Shown one piece after another: positions 26,063-33,745 of a DNA stretch of 64,000 nt. Positions within the stretch are counted from its first letter, which is position 1. The number at the start of each line of letters is the position of its first letter. Position numbers and translations under genes: made by a program. Below the pieces are notes generated by a model. That model was not told the DNA's origin and searched no databases. It was given only the letters and a program-made list of their open reading frames with translations. Source of the DNA: Actinokineospora iranica (GTDB lineage: Bacteria > Actinomycetota > Actinomycetes > Mycobacteriales > Pseudonocardiaceae); contig NZ_FMZZ01000001.1 in assembly GCF_900101685.1 (NCBI RefSeq), positions 1,082,342-1,146,341 of the forward strand. Direction: 5' to 3'.

Positions 26063-27310
26063 ATGGATGACGGGAGAGATCCGGAGCTGCGGCTGCGGGT
26101 GCTGGAGGCGGTCACCGACAGCTCGCTGCGGGAACTGGATCTCGATGAGCTCTTCGCGGCGATGCTCGCGCGGGTGCGCGATCTGTTCGCCGTCGACACC
26201 GTGACCGTTCTGTTGATCGACCCGCGTGGTGAGCAGCTGGTGGCCAGGGCGACCTCCGGACTGGAGGCCGAGGTCTTCCAGGGGGTCCGGGTGCCGGTGG
26301 GGGCCGGGTTCGCCGGGCGGGTGGCGCTGCGACGGGAGCCGGTGCGGATCGAGCACGTGGACCCGTCGACCGTCGTCAATCCGCTGCTGTGGGAGCGGGG
26401 GCTGCGGGTCCTGCTGGGGGTGCCGATGGTCGCCCAGGGCGACCTGGTCGGGGTGCTGCATGTGGGCAGCACCACGGTCCGCCGGTTCACCGACGAGGAG
26501 ACCGACCTGCTGCAGCTGGTCGCCGACCGGCTCGCGCTGGCCGCGCACATGCACCGGTCGCGGTCGGAGCGGGCGGCGACCGCCATGCTGCAGGACAGCC
26601 TGCTGCCCGGGCTCCTGCCCGCCACCCCGGACTGGGAGCTGGCCGCCCGCTACGTCCTCGGCGCGGACACCGGCGTCGGCGGCGACTGGTACGACGTGTT
26701 CGACCTGCCCGACAAGCGCGTCGGCCTGGTGATCGGCGACGTCGCGGGCAGCGGCCTGTCCGCCGCGATCGTCATGGGGCGACTGCGCAGCGCGCTGCGC
26801 GCCTATGCCCTGGAGTCCGCCGACCCCGCCGAGGTGCTCAACAAACTCGACCGCAAGGCCAGCCACTTCGAGGGCCACACCATGGCCACCGTGGGTTACG
26901 CGATCATCGACCGGGTGACCGGCCGGATGGACCTCGCCTCGGCGGGCCACCTCCCGCCCGTCATCGCCGTCCCCGGGCGGGAGGCCGCGTTCGTCGACAC
27001 CCCGCTCGGCCCGCCGATCGGCTTCGGCCTGGCCCTCACCGGCCGCAGAAGCGCCAGCGTCGAGGTGCCGCCGGGCGCGGTGGTCGTCCTCTACACCGAC
27101 GGCCTGGTCGAGCGGCGCAAGCTGGACCTGGACAGCAGGCTGGAGAGGCTCCGCCAGGTCGTCACCCCAGCCCCGGCCGAGGCGACCTGCGTCCGGATCA
27201 TGTCCGCCCTGGTCGGCGACCAGCCCGGCACCGACGACATCACCCTGCTCGCGATCAGGCACATGCCCGCCCGCGAGGACCCGCCCCACCACGAGCCAGC
27301 GAGCCGGTGA
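26063..27310 (+). CDS. GAF-domain PP2C (SpoIIE-like) phosphatase
   Basis: Residues about 25-165 form a GAF sensor domain (VRVPVGAGFAGRVAL, LRVLLGVPMV), and 190-405 a PPM/SpoIIE phosphatase with metal-binding GVGGDWYDVFDL, GDVAGSGLSAAIVMG, LASAGHLPP and GTDDITLL. Such proteins dephosphorylate anti-sigma-factor antagonists in partner-switching stress responses. No kinase or antagonist gene adjoins it. Its terminus nearly touches the convergent epimerase gene. Confidence 0.9.
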   Translation: MDDGRDPELRLRVLEAVTDSSLRELDLDELFAAMLARVRDLFAVDTVTVLLIDPRGEQLVARATSGLEAEVFQGVRVPVGAGFAGRVALRREPVRIEHVDPSTVVNPLLWERGLRVLLGVPMVAQGDLVGVLHVGSTTVRRFTDEETDLLQLVADRLALAAHMHRSRSERAATAMLQDSLLPGLLPATPDWELAARYVLGADTGVGGDWYDVFDLPDKRVGLVIGDVAGSGLSAAIVMGRLRSALRAYALESADPAEVLNKLDRKASHFEGHTMATVGYAIIDRVTGRMDLASAGHLPPVIAVPGREAAFVDTPLGPPIGFGLALTGRRSASVEVPPGAVVVLYTDGLVERRKLDLDSRLERLRQVVTPAPAEATCVRIMSALVGDQPGTDDITLLAIRHMPAREDPPHHEPASR

Positions 27311-27328
27311 ACCGGAGCCCCGGCGGCG

Positions 27329-28288
27329 TCAGCGCCGCGCGCGGGTCGCGCGCACCAGGTCGGCCGCCGCGTCCGCCCAGCGCGGGAAGTCGAACGCGAA
27401 CCCGGCGTCCAGGAGCCGTCCCGGGACGACCCGGCGGCTCTTGAGCAGCAGCTCGGTGTCCGAGCGCAGCGCGAACGCGCCGATCTCGGCCATCCACTTC
27501 GTCGCGGGCAGCCCCACCGGCATCCGCCACGCCCGGCGCAGGGTCCGGACGAATTCCCGCTGCGGAACGGGCCCGGGCGCGGCCAGGTTGACCGGCCCGC
27601 GCAGGTCGTCTCGGGCCAGGAGGAAGTCCACGGCCCGGAGGAAGTCGCCGCCGTGGATCCAGGAGACGTACTGCCGCCCGCCCGCCACCGGCCCGCCCAG
27701 CCCGAGCCGGGCCATCCAGGACAGGACGTCGAACACACTCCCCCGGTCCGGGCTCATCACCATCGCGGTCCGCAGCGCGACCTTCCGCGTCGCGGGCGTC
27801 GGCGCCTGTTCCTGGGCCGACTCCCACCGCTTGGCGATCTCGACGCTGAACGCCCAGTACCCCGGCACGCCCGCCTCGGCACCGCCGACGACCCCGGTGG
27901 CCTCGTCGTTGGCCGCGTCGTGCCGGTGGGCGTAGATGGTCGCGGTGCTCATCTGCAGCCACACCCGCGGCGGCGCGGCGGCCGCGGCGATCGCGTCGCC
28001 GACGACCCGTGCGGAGTCGACCCGGGAGTCCATCATCTCCCGCAGGTTCTCCTCGGTGTACCGGCAGCTCACGCTCCGTCCGGCGAGGTTGACCACCGCG
28101 TCGGCACCGTCGATCTCGGCCGCCCACGGGCCGAGCGCGCGCCCGTCCCACCGCACGCGGCGGACCCCGTCCCCGCGACCGCCCCCGTCCTGCCTGCTCA
28201 GCACGACGACCTCGTGCCCGGCCGCGGCCAGCGCCCGCCCGAGAAACCCGCCGACGTTCCCGGTGCCACCGGGCAGCACGATCTTCAT
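27329..28288 (-). CDS. TIGR01777-family epimerase-like SDR protein
   Basis: This extended-SDR protein of 319 residues has the NAD(P)-binding LPGGTGNVGGFLGRAL at the N-terminus, LQMSTATIY in the active-site region, WIHGGDFLRA, and the C-terminal DUF1731 part (WRMPVGLPATKWMAEIGAFA). The usual YxxxK is not obvious; YWAFSVEIAKRWE stands at that place. Members are related to YfcH/SDR39U1, whose reaction is unknown. ATG at 28288 has AAGGGGG upstream. Confidence 0.9.
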   Translation of the reverse strand: MKIVLPGGTGNVGGFLGRALAAAGHEVVVLSRQDGGGRGDGVRRVRWDGRALGPWAAEIDGADAVVNLAGRSVSCRYTEENLREMMDSRVDSARVVGDAIAAAAAPPRVWLQMSTATIYAHRHDAANDEATGVVGGAEAGVPGYWAFSVEIAKRWESAQEQAPTPATRKVALRTAMVMSPDRGSVFDVLSWMARLGLGGPVAGGRQYVSWIHGGDFLRAVDFLLARDDLRGPVNLAAPGPVPQREFVRTLRRAWRMPVGLPATKWMAEIGAFALRSDTELLLKSRRVVPGRLLDAGFAFDFPRWADAAADLVRATRARR

Positions 28289-28424
28289 AGAACCCCCTTG
28301 GGGCCACGCTACCGCCGATCGGGACGCCGCCACCGACATCACGCCGGAGGGGTTGGTCACTGGCTGTCGGACTCGCCGGGCTCGCGCCCGCCCAGTCCAG
28401 TCTCAGCATGGACTCGGTCATCCC

Positions 28425-28694
28425 ATGCCCGAGCTCAACCGGCTCGGCGAGTTCACCGGGCCGGAGTTCGACGTCTGGTTCCTCCGGCTGATGATCCGCC
28501 ACCACCGGGGCACGCTCACCGTGGCCGAGGCCGCCACCCGGCACGCCGCGCATCCCCAGGTCCGCGACACCGCCGCGGTCATGGTCGCCGAACAACAGCG
28601 CGAGATCGGCGCCATGACCGCTTCGCTGACCGGGCTCGGAGCCGAAACATGTTGTCCCGGTGATGACGTTTACCCGGTTAATACGTGCGTGTGA
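28425..28694 (+). pseudogene. DUF305 C-terminal fragment
   Basis: The 89 codons match the second half of DUF305 proteins: TGPEFDVWFLRLMIRHHRGT aligns with TGAEFDRSFLRLMIKHHEGA of the intact gene at 13061. The signal peptide, lipobox and first HH motif are missing. The frame then runs into unrelated sequence where a truncated GNAT gene begins (10-bp overlap). A deletion has probably joined two gene remnants here. Confidence 0.65.
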
Positions 28695-29002
28695 CACCAA
28701 TTCCGTGGCGAAACAGCCAGCCCGTGGGTTTCACCCTGTTCGCCCCCGGTCCGCGGATTCTGGAGATCTATCTCGGCGTCGACCCGGCCGCGTGGGGTGG
28801 CGGGGTGGCGGGTCGCCTGCTTCGCGGCGCGGAGGACCACGCCCGGGAGATCGGTCGCGACACGCTCGAACTGTGGGTGATCAACGACAACGAGCGCGCT
28901 GTCGGTGTCTACGAAAAAGCGGGCTGGGTCGGCACCGGAGAGACGCAGCGGAACCCGTCTTCGGGACGACTCGAACGGCGCTTCCGCAAGCACATTGGCT
29001 AG
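28685..29002 (+). pseudogene. GNAT acetyltransferase, N-terminally truncated
   Basis: The 105 residues contain the acetyl-CoA-binding core of GNAT enzymes: LEIYLGVDPAAWGGGVAGRL (motif A) and WVINDNERAVGVYEKAGWVG (motif B). About 50 residues of the N-terminal beta-sheet are absent, and the only start is a GTG at the junction with the DUF305 fragment. It is probably not functional, though a short expressed protein cannot be excluded. Confidence 0.6.
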
Positions 29003-29038
29003 GCGCTGACCCCCTCTCGATTCCGCCGGGCCCGGCGC

Positions 29039-29869
29039 TCATGCCGCGGTGAGCCGCCGCAGGAACCACCGGGTCAGGATGTCGTCCACCGCCTTGGCCG
29101 CGGGAGACTGCGGCGCCGGTTCCAGGCCGGGTTCCTCGGCCAGCGGGTGCGGCAAGTCCGGCACGGTCGTCACTTCGACATCGTCCGGGTGCGGGTACCG
29201 CTCGCGTAGGGCGTCGACCAGCGCGGTCGCGTCCGTCCGGAACGCGGGGTAGTCGAGTTCGCCGCTGACGAGCAGCAGCGGCGGTCGCGCCGGGACACCT
29301 GCGGCGACGCGGGCGACGAAGTCCAGGTCGTCCGCGGTCGCGCGGGACTCGGCGGTCCACGGGTATGGCTGTCCGAACCCGGCCTCGATGACCTCGACAG
29401 CCGAGCGCATCCGCACAGCCGGGTTGACCAGGGCGACCGCCTTGAGCGGAACCCGCCCCGTGGTCAGCACCTCCAGCGCCACGGCCCCGCCGAGCGAACC
29501 GCCGAGGACGCTGACCGGCCCGTCGTCAACCGGCAACCGGTCGCGCAGAGCGGCCAGCGCGGCCGGGAACTCATCGGCCGCCTGGCGGAGGAACGGGGCC
29601 AGGTACGCCATCAGCGGGTCCGCGCGGATGAGGTCGACGACGGCGTCGACGCGGCCGTCGGCCATCCGCGCCCCGCACATCGGCATACCCAGGTGCACCC
29701 GCCAGGCGGGCACCCTGGCCATGGGCAGCGCGGCCGCGAAGGCCGCGTCGGTGCGGGGCGCGTCCAGCATGTGCCAGGTCACGATCAGCGGCGCGGGGCC
29801 TGCGGCCACGCCTGCCGGTGGCAGCGCCGTGAACGGCACACCCGCTGCGGACCCGGTGATGGTTTCCAT
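29039..29869 (-). CDS. Alpha/beta-hydrolase family protein
   Basis: The 276-residue protein has a nucleophile elbow GGSLGG (Ser125), a C-terminal acid in LVSGELDYPAF and His in DLPHPLAEEPG, so a serine hydrolase triad is present. There is no signal peptide. The substrate is unknown. ATG at 29869 has GTGGGGGAG upstream. The long open frame continuing upstream contains an HxlR relic, not part of this gene. Confidence 0.85.
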   Translation of the reverse strand: METITGSAAGVPFTALPPAGVAAGPAPLIVTWHMLDAPRTDAAFAAALPMARVPAWRVHLGMPMCGARMADGRVDAVVDLIRADPLMAYLAPFLRQAADEFPAALAALRDRLPVDDGPVSVLGGSLGGAVALEVLTTGRVPLKAVALVNPAVRMRSAVEVIEAGFGQPYPWTAESRATADDLDFVARVAAGVPARPPLLLVSGELDYPAFRTDATALVDALRERYPHPDDVEVTTVPDLPHPLAEEPGLEPAPQSPAAKAVDDILTRWFLRRLTAA

Positions 29870-29989
29870 TGGCTCCCCCACGTTTTCCTGGACTCCCAGG
29901 CCACTGTAGACAGCGGGACGGGCCGCGAACCTGTTTTCCGCCAACGGCGAAACGCTCGCCATGTGGCTATGGCGTTGACGCGGGGCCTG

Positions 29990-30071
29990 CGGCGACCAGG
30001 GCTCCCCGATGACGTCGAGCGGGCGCACGACCGAGCACACCATCCCGCCGAAGTTCGCGCGCCGCGGGACA
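29990..30071 (-). pseudogene. HxlR-family regulator N-terminal relic
   Basis: Within a 300-bp interval otherwise empty (29870-30168), the minus strand reads PRRANFGGMVCSVVRPLDVI followed by GEPWS. This resembles the N-terminus of HxlR winged-helix regulators (CSVxRALDVIGExW). Homology ends at once after this, so it is a 27-residue relic. Confidence 0.45.
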
Positions 30072-30168
30072 CCGGCGGCGGTCCCCACCCGGCTATTCGT
30101 CCTGATCCACCGGAAGGCGCGGGCAGGCCCTTCTTCCGGGCGCTGCCCGCGCACGTGCGCCCGCGCCG

Positions 30169-31038
30169 CTACGCCGGTTCGACGGGGACCCACAGTTCGC
30201 AGGTCGCGGTGCTGAAGTCGGCTGCCCGGTCGAGGAACGCGACGATCTCGGGACCCGGCCGCAGCCGCCACGGGTTGGCCGGGAACCACTCGCTCGCGGT
30301 CGCGGCCCAGGTCTCCTGGAGGGCTTGCGGATATGGGCCCGCCGTGCGGAAGACCGCCCACCTGCCCTCCGGCACCTCGATGGCGTCGAGGTCGTCGGGG
30401 ACCGGTGTGTCCCCGGTGACGGCGACGCCGTGCAGGTAGGTCAGTTCGCTGCCCTCGGCGCGGTCGGAATCGATGTCGTCGCAGACTTGCAGCAGGCCTC
30501 CCGGCTCGGTGTTGGCGAGAGCCTTGAGCCGCGGGTGTTCCTCCTGCGGCAGCGCGGCGATGTGCCGCTCGATGTGCGGGTTGGCGCCCAGGTAGATGAG
30601 CGGGACCCGGGCCGCGTGGCCGATGAGCCGGAACGCGGGGCGGTCGACAATGCGGGTGTCCATGGGGTTGCTCCCTTCGACGGTCAGGCGGAACCTGATG
30701 CGTGGTTGTGTCCGAAGGGGACCTCCGTCCCGGCGCGCGTCACCCGGGCCGACACCGTGGACCGCCCGGAACGCGCGGCCGAACGCCTCGGTCGAGCCAT
30801 ACCCGTGCCGGACGGCGATGGTCAGCAGGTCGTCCTGCCCCCGAACGACATCGCCCGCGGCGACGGTCATCCGCCGCCGCCGCACATAGTCCGACAACGG
30901 CATACCCGCCAGCGACGAGAACATCCGGCGCAGGTGGTACTCGGTCGTGCCTGCCATCCTGGCCAGTTCCTCGACGTCGAACTCCGCGCCAAGGTGCCCC
31001 TCGACAAAGTCGACAAGCCGGTTGAGTGCCGAGATCAT
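30169..31038 (-). CDS. AraC-family regulator with GyrI-like effector domain
   Basis: The N-terminal 100 residues form an AraC double helix-turn-helix (DVEELARMAGTTEYHLRRMF ... AVRHGYGSTEAFGRAFRAVH). Residues 120-289 form a GyrI/BmrR-like small-molecule-binding domain (RIVDRPAFRLIGHAARVPL, EVPEGRWAVFRTAGPYPQAL). Such regulators activate efflux or detoxification genes when a drug-like ligand binds. The start overlaps the upstream GNAT stop by ATGA, so both are one operon. Confidence 0.92.
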   Translation of the reverse strand: MISALNRLVDFVEGHLGAEFDVEELARMAGTTEYHLRRMFSSLAGMPLSDYVRRRRMTVAAGDVVRGQDDLLTIAVRHGYGSTEAFGRAFRAVHGVGPGDARRDGGPLRTQPRIRFRLTVEGSNPMDTRIVDRPAFRLIGHAARVPLIYLGANPHIERHIAALPQEEHPRLKALANTEPGGLLQVCDDIDSDRAEGSELTYLHGVAVTGDTPVPDDLDAIEVPEGRWAVFRTAGPYPQALQETWAATASEWFPANPWRLRPGPEIVAFLDRAADFSTATCELWVPVEPA

Positions 31039-31622
31039 GAGGTCTCCTTCCACCACCAACCCTGGCCGAAGGAACCCCCACCGCACCCGACCGTTCCGGT
31101 CCGATCCGATCGCGCGCCTTTTCCGGTGGCGCCCGTGCCCGGCTGTCGCACCATATAGACGTCGATCGGGTCTTGAGCGCACACAGTGAACCCGTGGCGC
31201 TCGTACAGCCGCTGTGCGTTGCTGCCGCGCAGGACATTCAGCCGGGCGAGCACGCCGTCGGTGTCGATTCGCCTCAGCAGCGTCCGCAGCACTGCCGAGC
31301 CAAGCCCCCGGCCCTGGAGTTCCGGGACCAGATAGAAGTGCTCCAGCCACCGCCCGTCCTCGGCCGGGCGCACGGCGACACAGCCCCCGAAGTCCCCATT
31401 CACCACGACGACCGATGTGTGCCGCGGGGTAAAGGAGTCCCGAAACCGCTGCCGGACCCGATGCTCGTCAAACCGCCCCAACCGCAGCAGATCCGGGCGC
31501 AGGACCGTCGCCCGCAACTCGGCGATCGGCTCGACGTCCGCGGGCCGGGCCGAGCGCAGAACCCATTCCCCGAGACGGCGGGCCGCCTGTCCCGACCGCG
31601 TCTCGCCTTGGCCCGCGTCCAT
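31035..31622 (-). CDS. GNAT-family N-acetyltransferase
   Basis: The GNAT core is complete: RSARPADVEPIAELRAT, CVAVRPAEDGRWLEHFYLV, LQGRGLGSAVLRTLL (acetyl-CoA pyrophosphate loop) and GSNAQRLYERHGFTV. The 195-residue protein has a Gly/Lys-rich tail after residue 165 not typical of the family. It precedes and overlaps an AraC/GyrI-type regulator, suggesting a small-molecule resistance unit. Substrate unknown. Confidence 0.88.
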   Translation of the reverse strand: MDAGQGETRSGQAARRLGEWVLRSARPADVEPIAELRATVLRPDLLRLGRFDEHRVRQRFRDSFTPRHTSVVVVNGDFGGCVAVRPAEDGRWLEHFYLVPELQGRGLGSAVLRTLLRRIDTDGVLARLNVLRGSNAQRLYERHGFTVCAQDPIDVYMVRQPGTGATGKGARSDRTGTVGCGGGSFGQGWWWKETS

Positions 31623-31660
31623 AGGTCGGAGTATCCCAGCGGCCGCTTGCCCGAGAGCGC

Positions 31661-31918
31661 TCACCGGTGATTCCCCGAGGTGCTGGGCGCCAGAAACGCC
31701 AGCATCGCCGCGACGACGGCGACGCCTGCCGTGGCGGTGAGCGCGGTGTTGTGGCCGTGGACCAGGGCGTCGGGGTGCCCGCCGGTGGTGGCCGTGTCCG
31801 CGATGGTCGTCAGGGCGGCCAGTCCCACGGCCGCCCCGATGTGGCGTGCCGTGTTCAGCAGGCCGGAGGCGAGGCCCGCGAGTTCGGGCTCGACGCCGGT
31901 CGTGACGAAGGCGGCCAA
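31661..31918 (-). pseudogene. MFS (DHA2-type) efflux pump C-terminal relic
   Basis: The 85 codons read like the last two helices of an EmrB/QacA-type exporter: VEPELAGLASGLLNTARHIG, AAVGLAALTTIADTAT and TATAGVAVVAAMLAFLAP. The preceding 12 helices are missing. It faces away from a TetR-like tail at 31974, consistent with a deletion that removed the middle of a divergent tetR-efflux pair. Confidence 0.7.
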
Positions 31919-31973
31919 CGGGCGAATGGGACTCCTTGGTCAGCGCCATCGCCGCGAGTGAACACCCCGCGTC

Positions 31974-32087
31974 GACCAGAGCGCCGACTCGATCGCCATC
32001 ATGACCGGTGACCGCGACCGCCGATTCACCGAAGGGCTCACCTCGGTCCTCACCGGAAAACTCCAGGACACACCGCCGAAGCCGTGA
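31974..32087 (+). pseudogene. TetR-family regulator C-terminal relic
   Basis: The plus-strand frame DQSADSIAIMTGDRDRRFTE followed by GLTSVLTGKLQ, ending at TGA 32085-32087, resembles the last helix of TetR ligand domains (DRRFEEGLxxVLxGL). No helix-turn-helix precedes it. With the adjacent MFS tail it looks like the remains of one efflux locus. Confidence 0.5.
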
Positions 32088-32160
32088 ATCGCCCCGGCGG
32101 GCCCGTCGTTTCCGGCCATGCTGGAAGCGCCGCGCCGGTCAGCGCGACGTGAATAGAGTC

Positions 32161-32185
32161 CCGGGACGGGCGCGGCCCGCCCCGG
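32161..32185 (-). terminator. lsr2 terminator hairpin
   Basis: ccgggacgggc (32161-32171) pairs with gcccgccccgg (32175-32185) with one internal mismatch and a 3-nt loop, 12 bp past the lsr2 stop. Confidence 0.75.
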
Positions 32186-32196
32186 GTCGCCAGGAC

Positions 32197-32565
32197 CTAC
32201 TTGGATTTGCGGGTCTTGGGCTTGTGCGCCTCTTCGAAGGCCTCGATGATCGTGGCGGGGATACGGCCGCGCTCGGAGATGTCGTAGTCGTTCTGGCGGG
32301 CCCAGTCGCGGATGGCCTTGGTCTGCTCTTTGCTGCGGGCGTCCGGATTGGGGGCCGGGGTGTGCGCGGCGCGCTTGATCCGGCCGCCGACGCGGCGGGC
32401 GGCCGCGGTGAAGTCGTCCAGGGTCTTGCGGAGGAGTTCGGCGTTGGCCGCGGTCAGGTCGATCTCGTACTGGGCGCCGTCGAGGCCGAAGCTGACCGTG
32501 CTGATGTCGTCGCTGACGCTGCCGTCGAGGTCGTCGACGAGTTCGACGATCGTGCGCTGTGCCAT
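32197..32565 (-). CDS. lsr2: Lsr2 nucleoid-associated protein
   Basis: Lsr2 bridges AT-rich DNA and silences foreign genes in actinobacteria, like H-NS. The 122-residue protein has the N-terminal dimerisation part (TIVELVDDLDGSVSDDISTV, VSFGLDGAQYEIDL) and the C-terminal DNA-binding domain IRDWARQNDYDISERGRIPA with the AT-hook-like RGR. ATG at 32565. A hairpin terminator follows. It sits beside relic-rich DNA, which may or may not be coincidence. Confidence 0.96.
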   Translation of the reverse strand: MAQRTIVELVDDLDGSVSDDISTVSFGLDGAQYEIDLTAANAELLRKTLDDFTAAARRVGGRIKRAAHTPAPNPDARSKEQTKAIRDWARQNDYDISERGRIPATIIEAFEEAHKPKTRKSK

Positions 32566-32939
32566 GTCTCCTCATTTTCCTTTGGCGGTGGGAGGCCGCC
32601 GAACTCCCGCTTTCGACGACCGATGGCGGGACAGTACCCAGTGCGGTGGAAAGAGACAAGCCAATGAGAATCCCCGCCGTTTTCGTGTCGGCGTCCCGCC
32701 GGGTTTCCGTCGCCCTTCCGAGTGACGCCCAGTCCATGCCAGTTCACGGCGTTCGGCGCTTGTTATCCGGCGGGACCTGAGACATTCATGGACCGGTGAC
32801 GCGTATCGGGCGTCCTGGTGAACGCGGGAGCGGGGTGAACGCTATCGCCGCGGCACAACACCGGGAGTTCGCATTGTCGGTCGCGCACAGCATCCCGCCG
32901 CCAGGCGACGAAACCGACCGCCCGCGCATCGCGGAAAGA
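32566..32939. other. Intergenic region upstream of lsr2
   Basis: This 374-bp stretch has no supported gene. Its left third is less GC-rich and should hold the lsr2 promoter and leader. I see no recognisable operator. Confidence 0.4.
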
Positions 32940-32968
32940 GGGGCCGTGGCCACGTGCGCCACGGCCCC
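32940..32968 (-). terminator. Fasciclin gene terminator
   Basis: ggggccgtggc (32940-32950) and gccacggcccc (32958-32968) form a perfect 11-bp stem with a 7-nt loop, 14 bp past the fasciclin stop on the minus strand. Confidence 0.85.
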
Positions 32969-32982
32969 TCCGGCGAGCGGGG

Positions 32983-33636
32983 TCAGGAGGCGGGCATCAT
33001 GACCTTGTCGATGACGAAGACGGTGGCGTTGGCGGTGGGGATGTTGCCGCAGAGCACCTTGGCGCCGTTGACGGTGATGTCGTCGCCCGCGCCCTCGACC
33101 TTGAGGGCGCCGCCCTGGACGGTGGGCAGGCTCGCGGCGGACACGATGCCGTCCTTGTCCATGCGCTGCGGCACGACGTGGAAGGTCAGGATGCTGGTCA
33201 GCTTCGCCTTGTCCGCGAGCACGGCGTTCAGCGCGTCCTGGCCCAGCGCCTCGAAAGCCGGGTCGTAGGGCGCGAAGACCGTGTACTTCGCGTCGGTCTT
33301 GTTCAGCGTGTCGACCAGGCCAGCGGCCTTGACGGCGGCGACAAGCTTGGTGAGCAGCGGGTTGTTGCCCGCCGCCGTGGCCACCGGGTCGTCGACCATG
33401 CCGTCTAGCGAGCCCTCGGTGTCCTTGGGCAGGCTGGCGCAGCCCGCGCCGAAGACATCGCCGGTGGTGGTGACGCCGTCGCCCATCGCCGCGGTGGTGG
33501 TCGTCGCGGTCGTGGTCGTGGGCGCCGCCGCTGCGGTGGTGGTCGAGGCGGCCTGCTCGCCGCCGCCGCAGGCGGCGACGGAGATCAGGGCCGCGGTGAT
33601 GCCGCCGAACGCGGACACGAGCCGGGTGGTGCGCAT
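32983..33636 (-). CDS. Fasciclin-domain lipoprotein (MPT70/MPT83-like)
   Basis: The 217-residue protein has a lipobox (SVAAC), a Thr/Ala-rich linker (TTTAAAAPTTTTATTTTAA) and one FAS1 domain: NKTDAKYTVFAPYDPAFEAL, SILTFHVVP and TVFVIDKVMMPAS. FAS1 domains mediate adhesion. Mycobacterial MPT70/MPT83 are secreted fasciclin proteins controlled by SigK. Here sigK, rskA and a molybdoenzyme lie directly upstream and a matching promoter precedes the gene. ATG at 33636 has AAGGAGC upstream. Confidence 0.94.
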   Translation of the reverse strand: MRTTRLVSAFGGITAALISVAACGGGEQAASTTTAAAAPTTTTATTTTAAMGDGVTTTGDVFGAGCASLPKDTEGSLDGMVDDPVATAAGNNPLLTKLVAAVKAAGLVDTLNKTDAKYTVFAPYDPAFEALGQDALNAVLADKAKLTSILTFHVVPQRMDKDGIVSAASLPTVQGGALKVEGAGDDITVNGAKVLCGNIPTANATVFVIDKVMMPAS

Positions 33637-33694
33637 GGAGTTCGCTCCTTTGTGGACGAATGCCGGGAACTGTGCTTCCGGGCTTGTCATGGGT

Positions 33695-33722
33695 GATTCG
33701 TCGCCGCCGCCGCGGCGGATTG
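33695..33722 (-). promoter_or_regulatory. Putative SigK promoter of the fasciclin gene
   Basis: On the minus strand CAATCC (33717-33722) and CGAATC (33695-33700) are separated by 16 nt, 59 nt before the start codon. The same two boxes with the same spacing occur before the molybdoenzyme and sigK genes. The mycobacterial SigK promoter, as I recall it, is CCATCC-N16/17-CGAAT, which agrees. Confidence 0.7.
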
Positions 33723-33745
33723 GGTGATTCCCGAGAAAACCTCGG

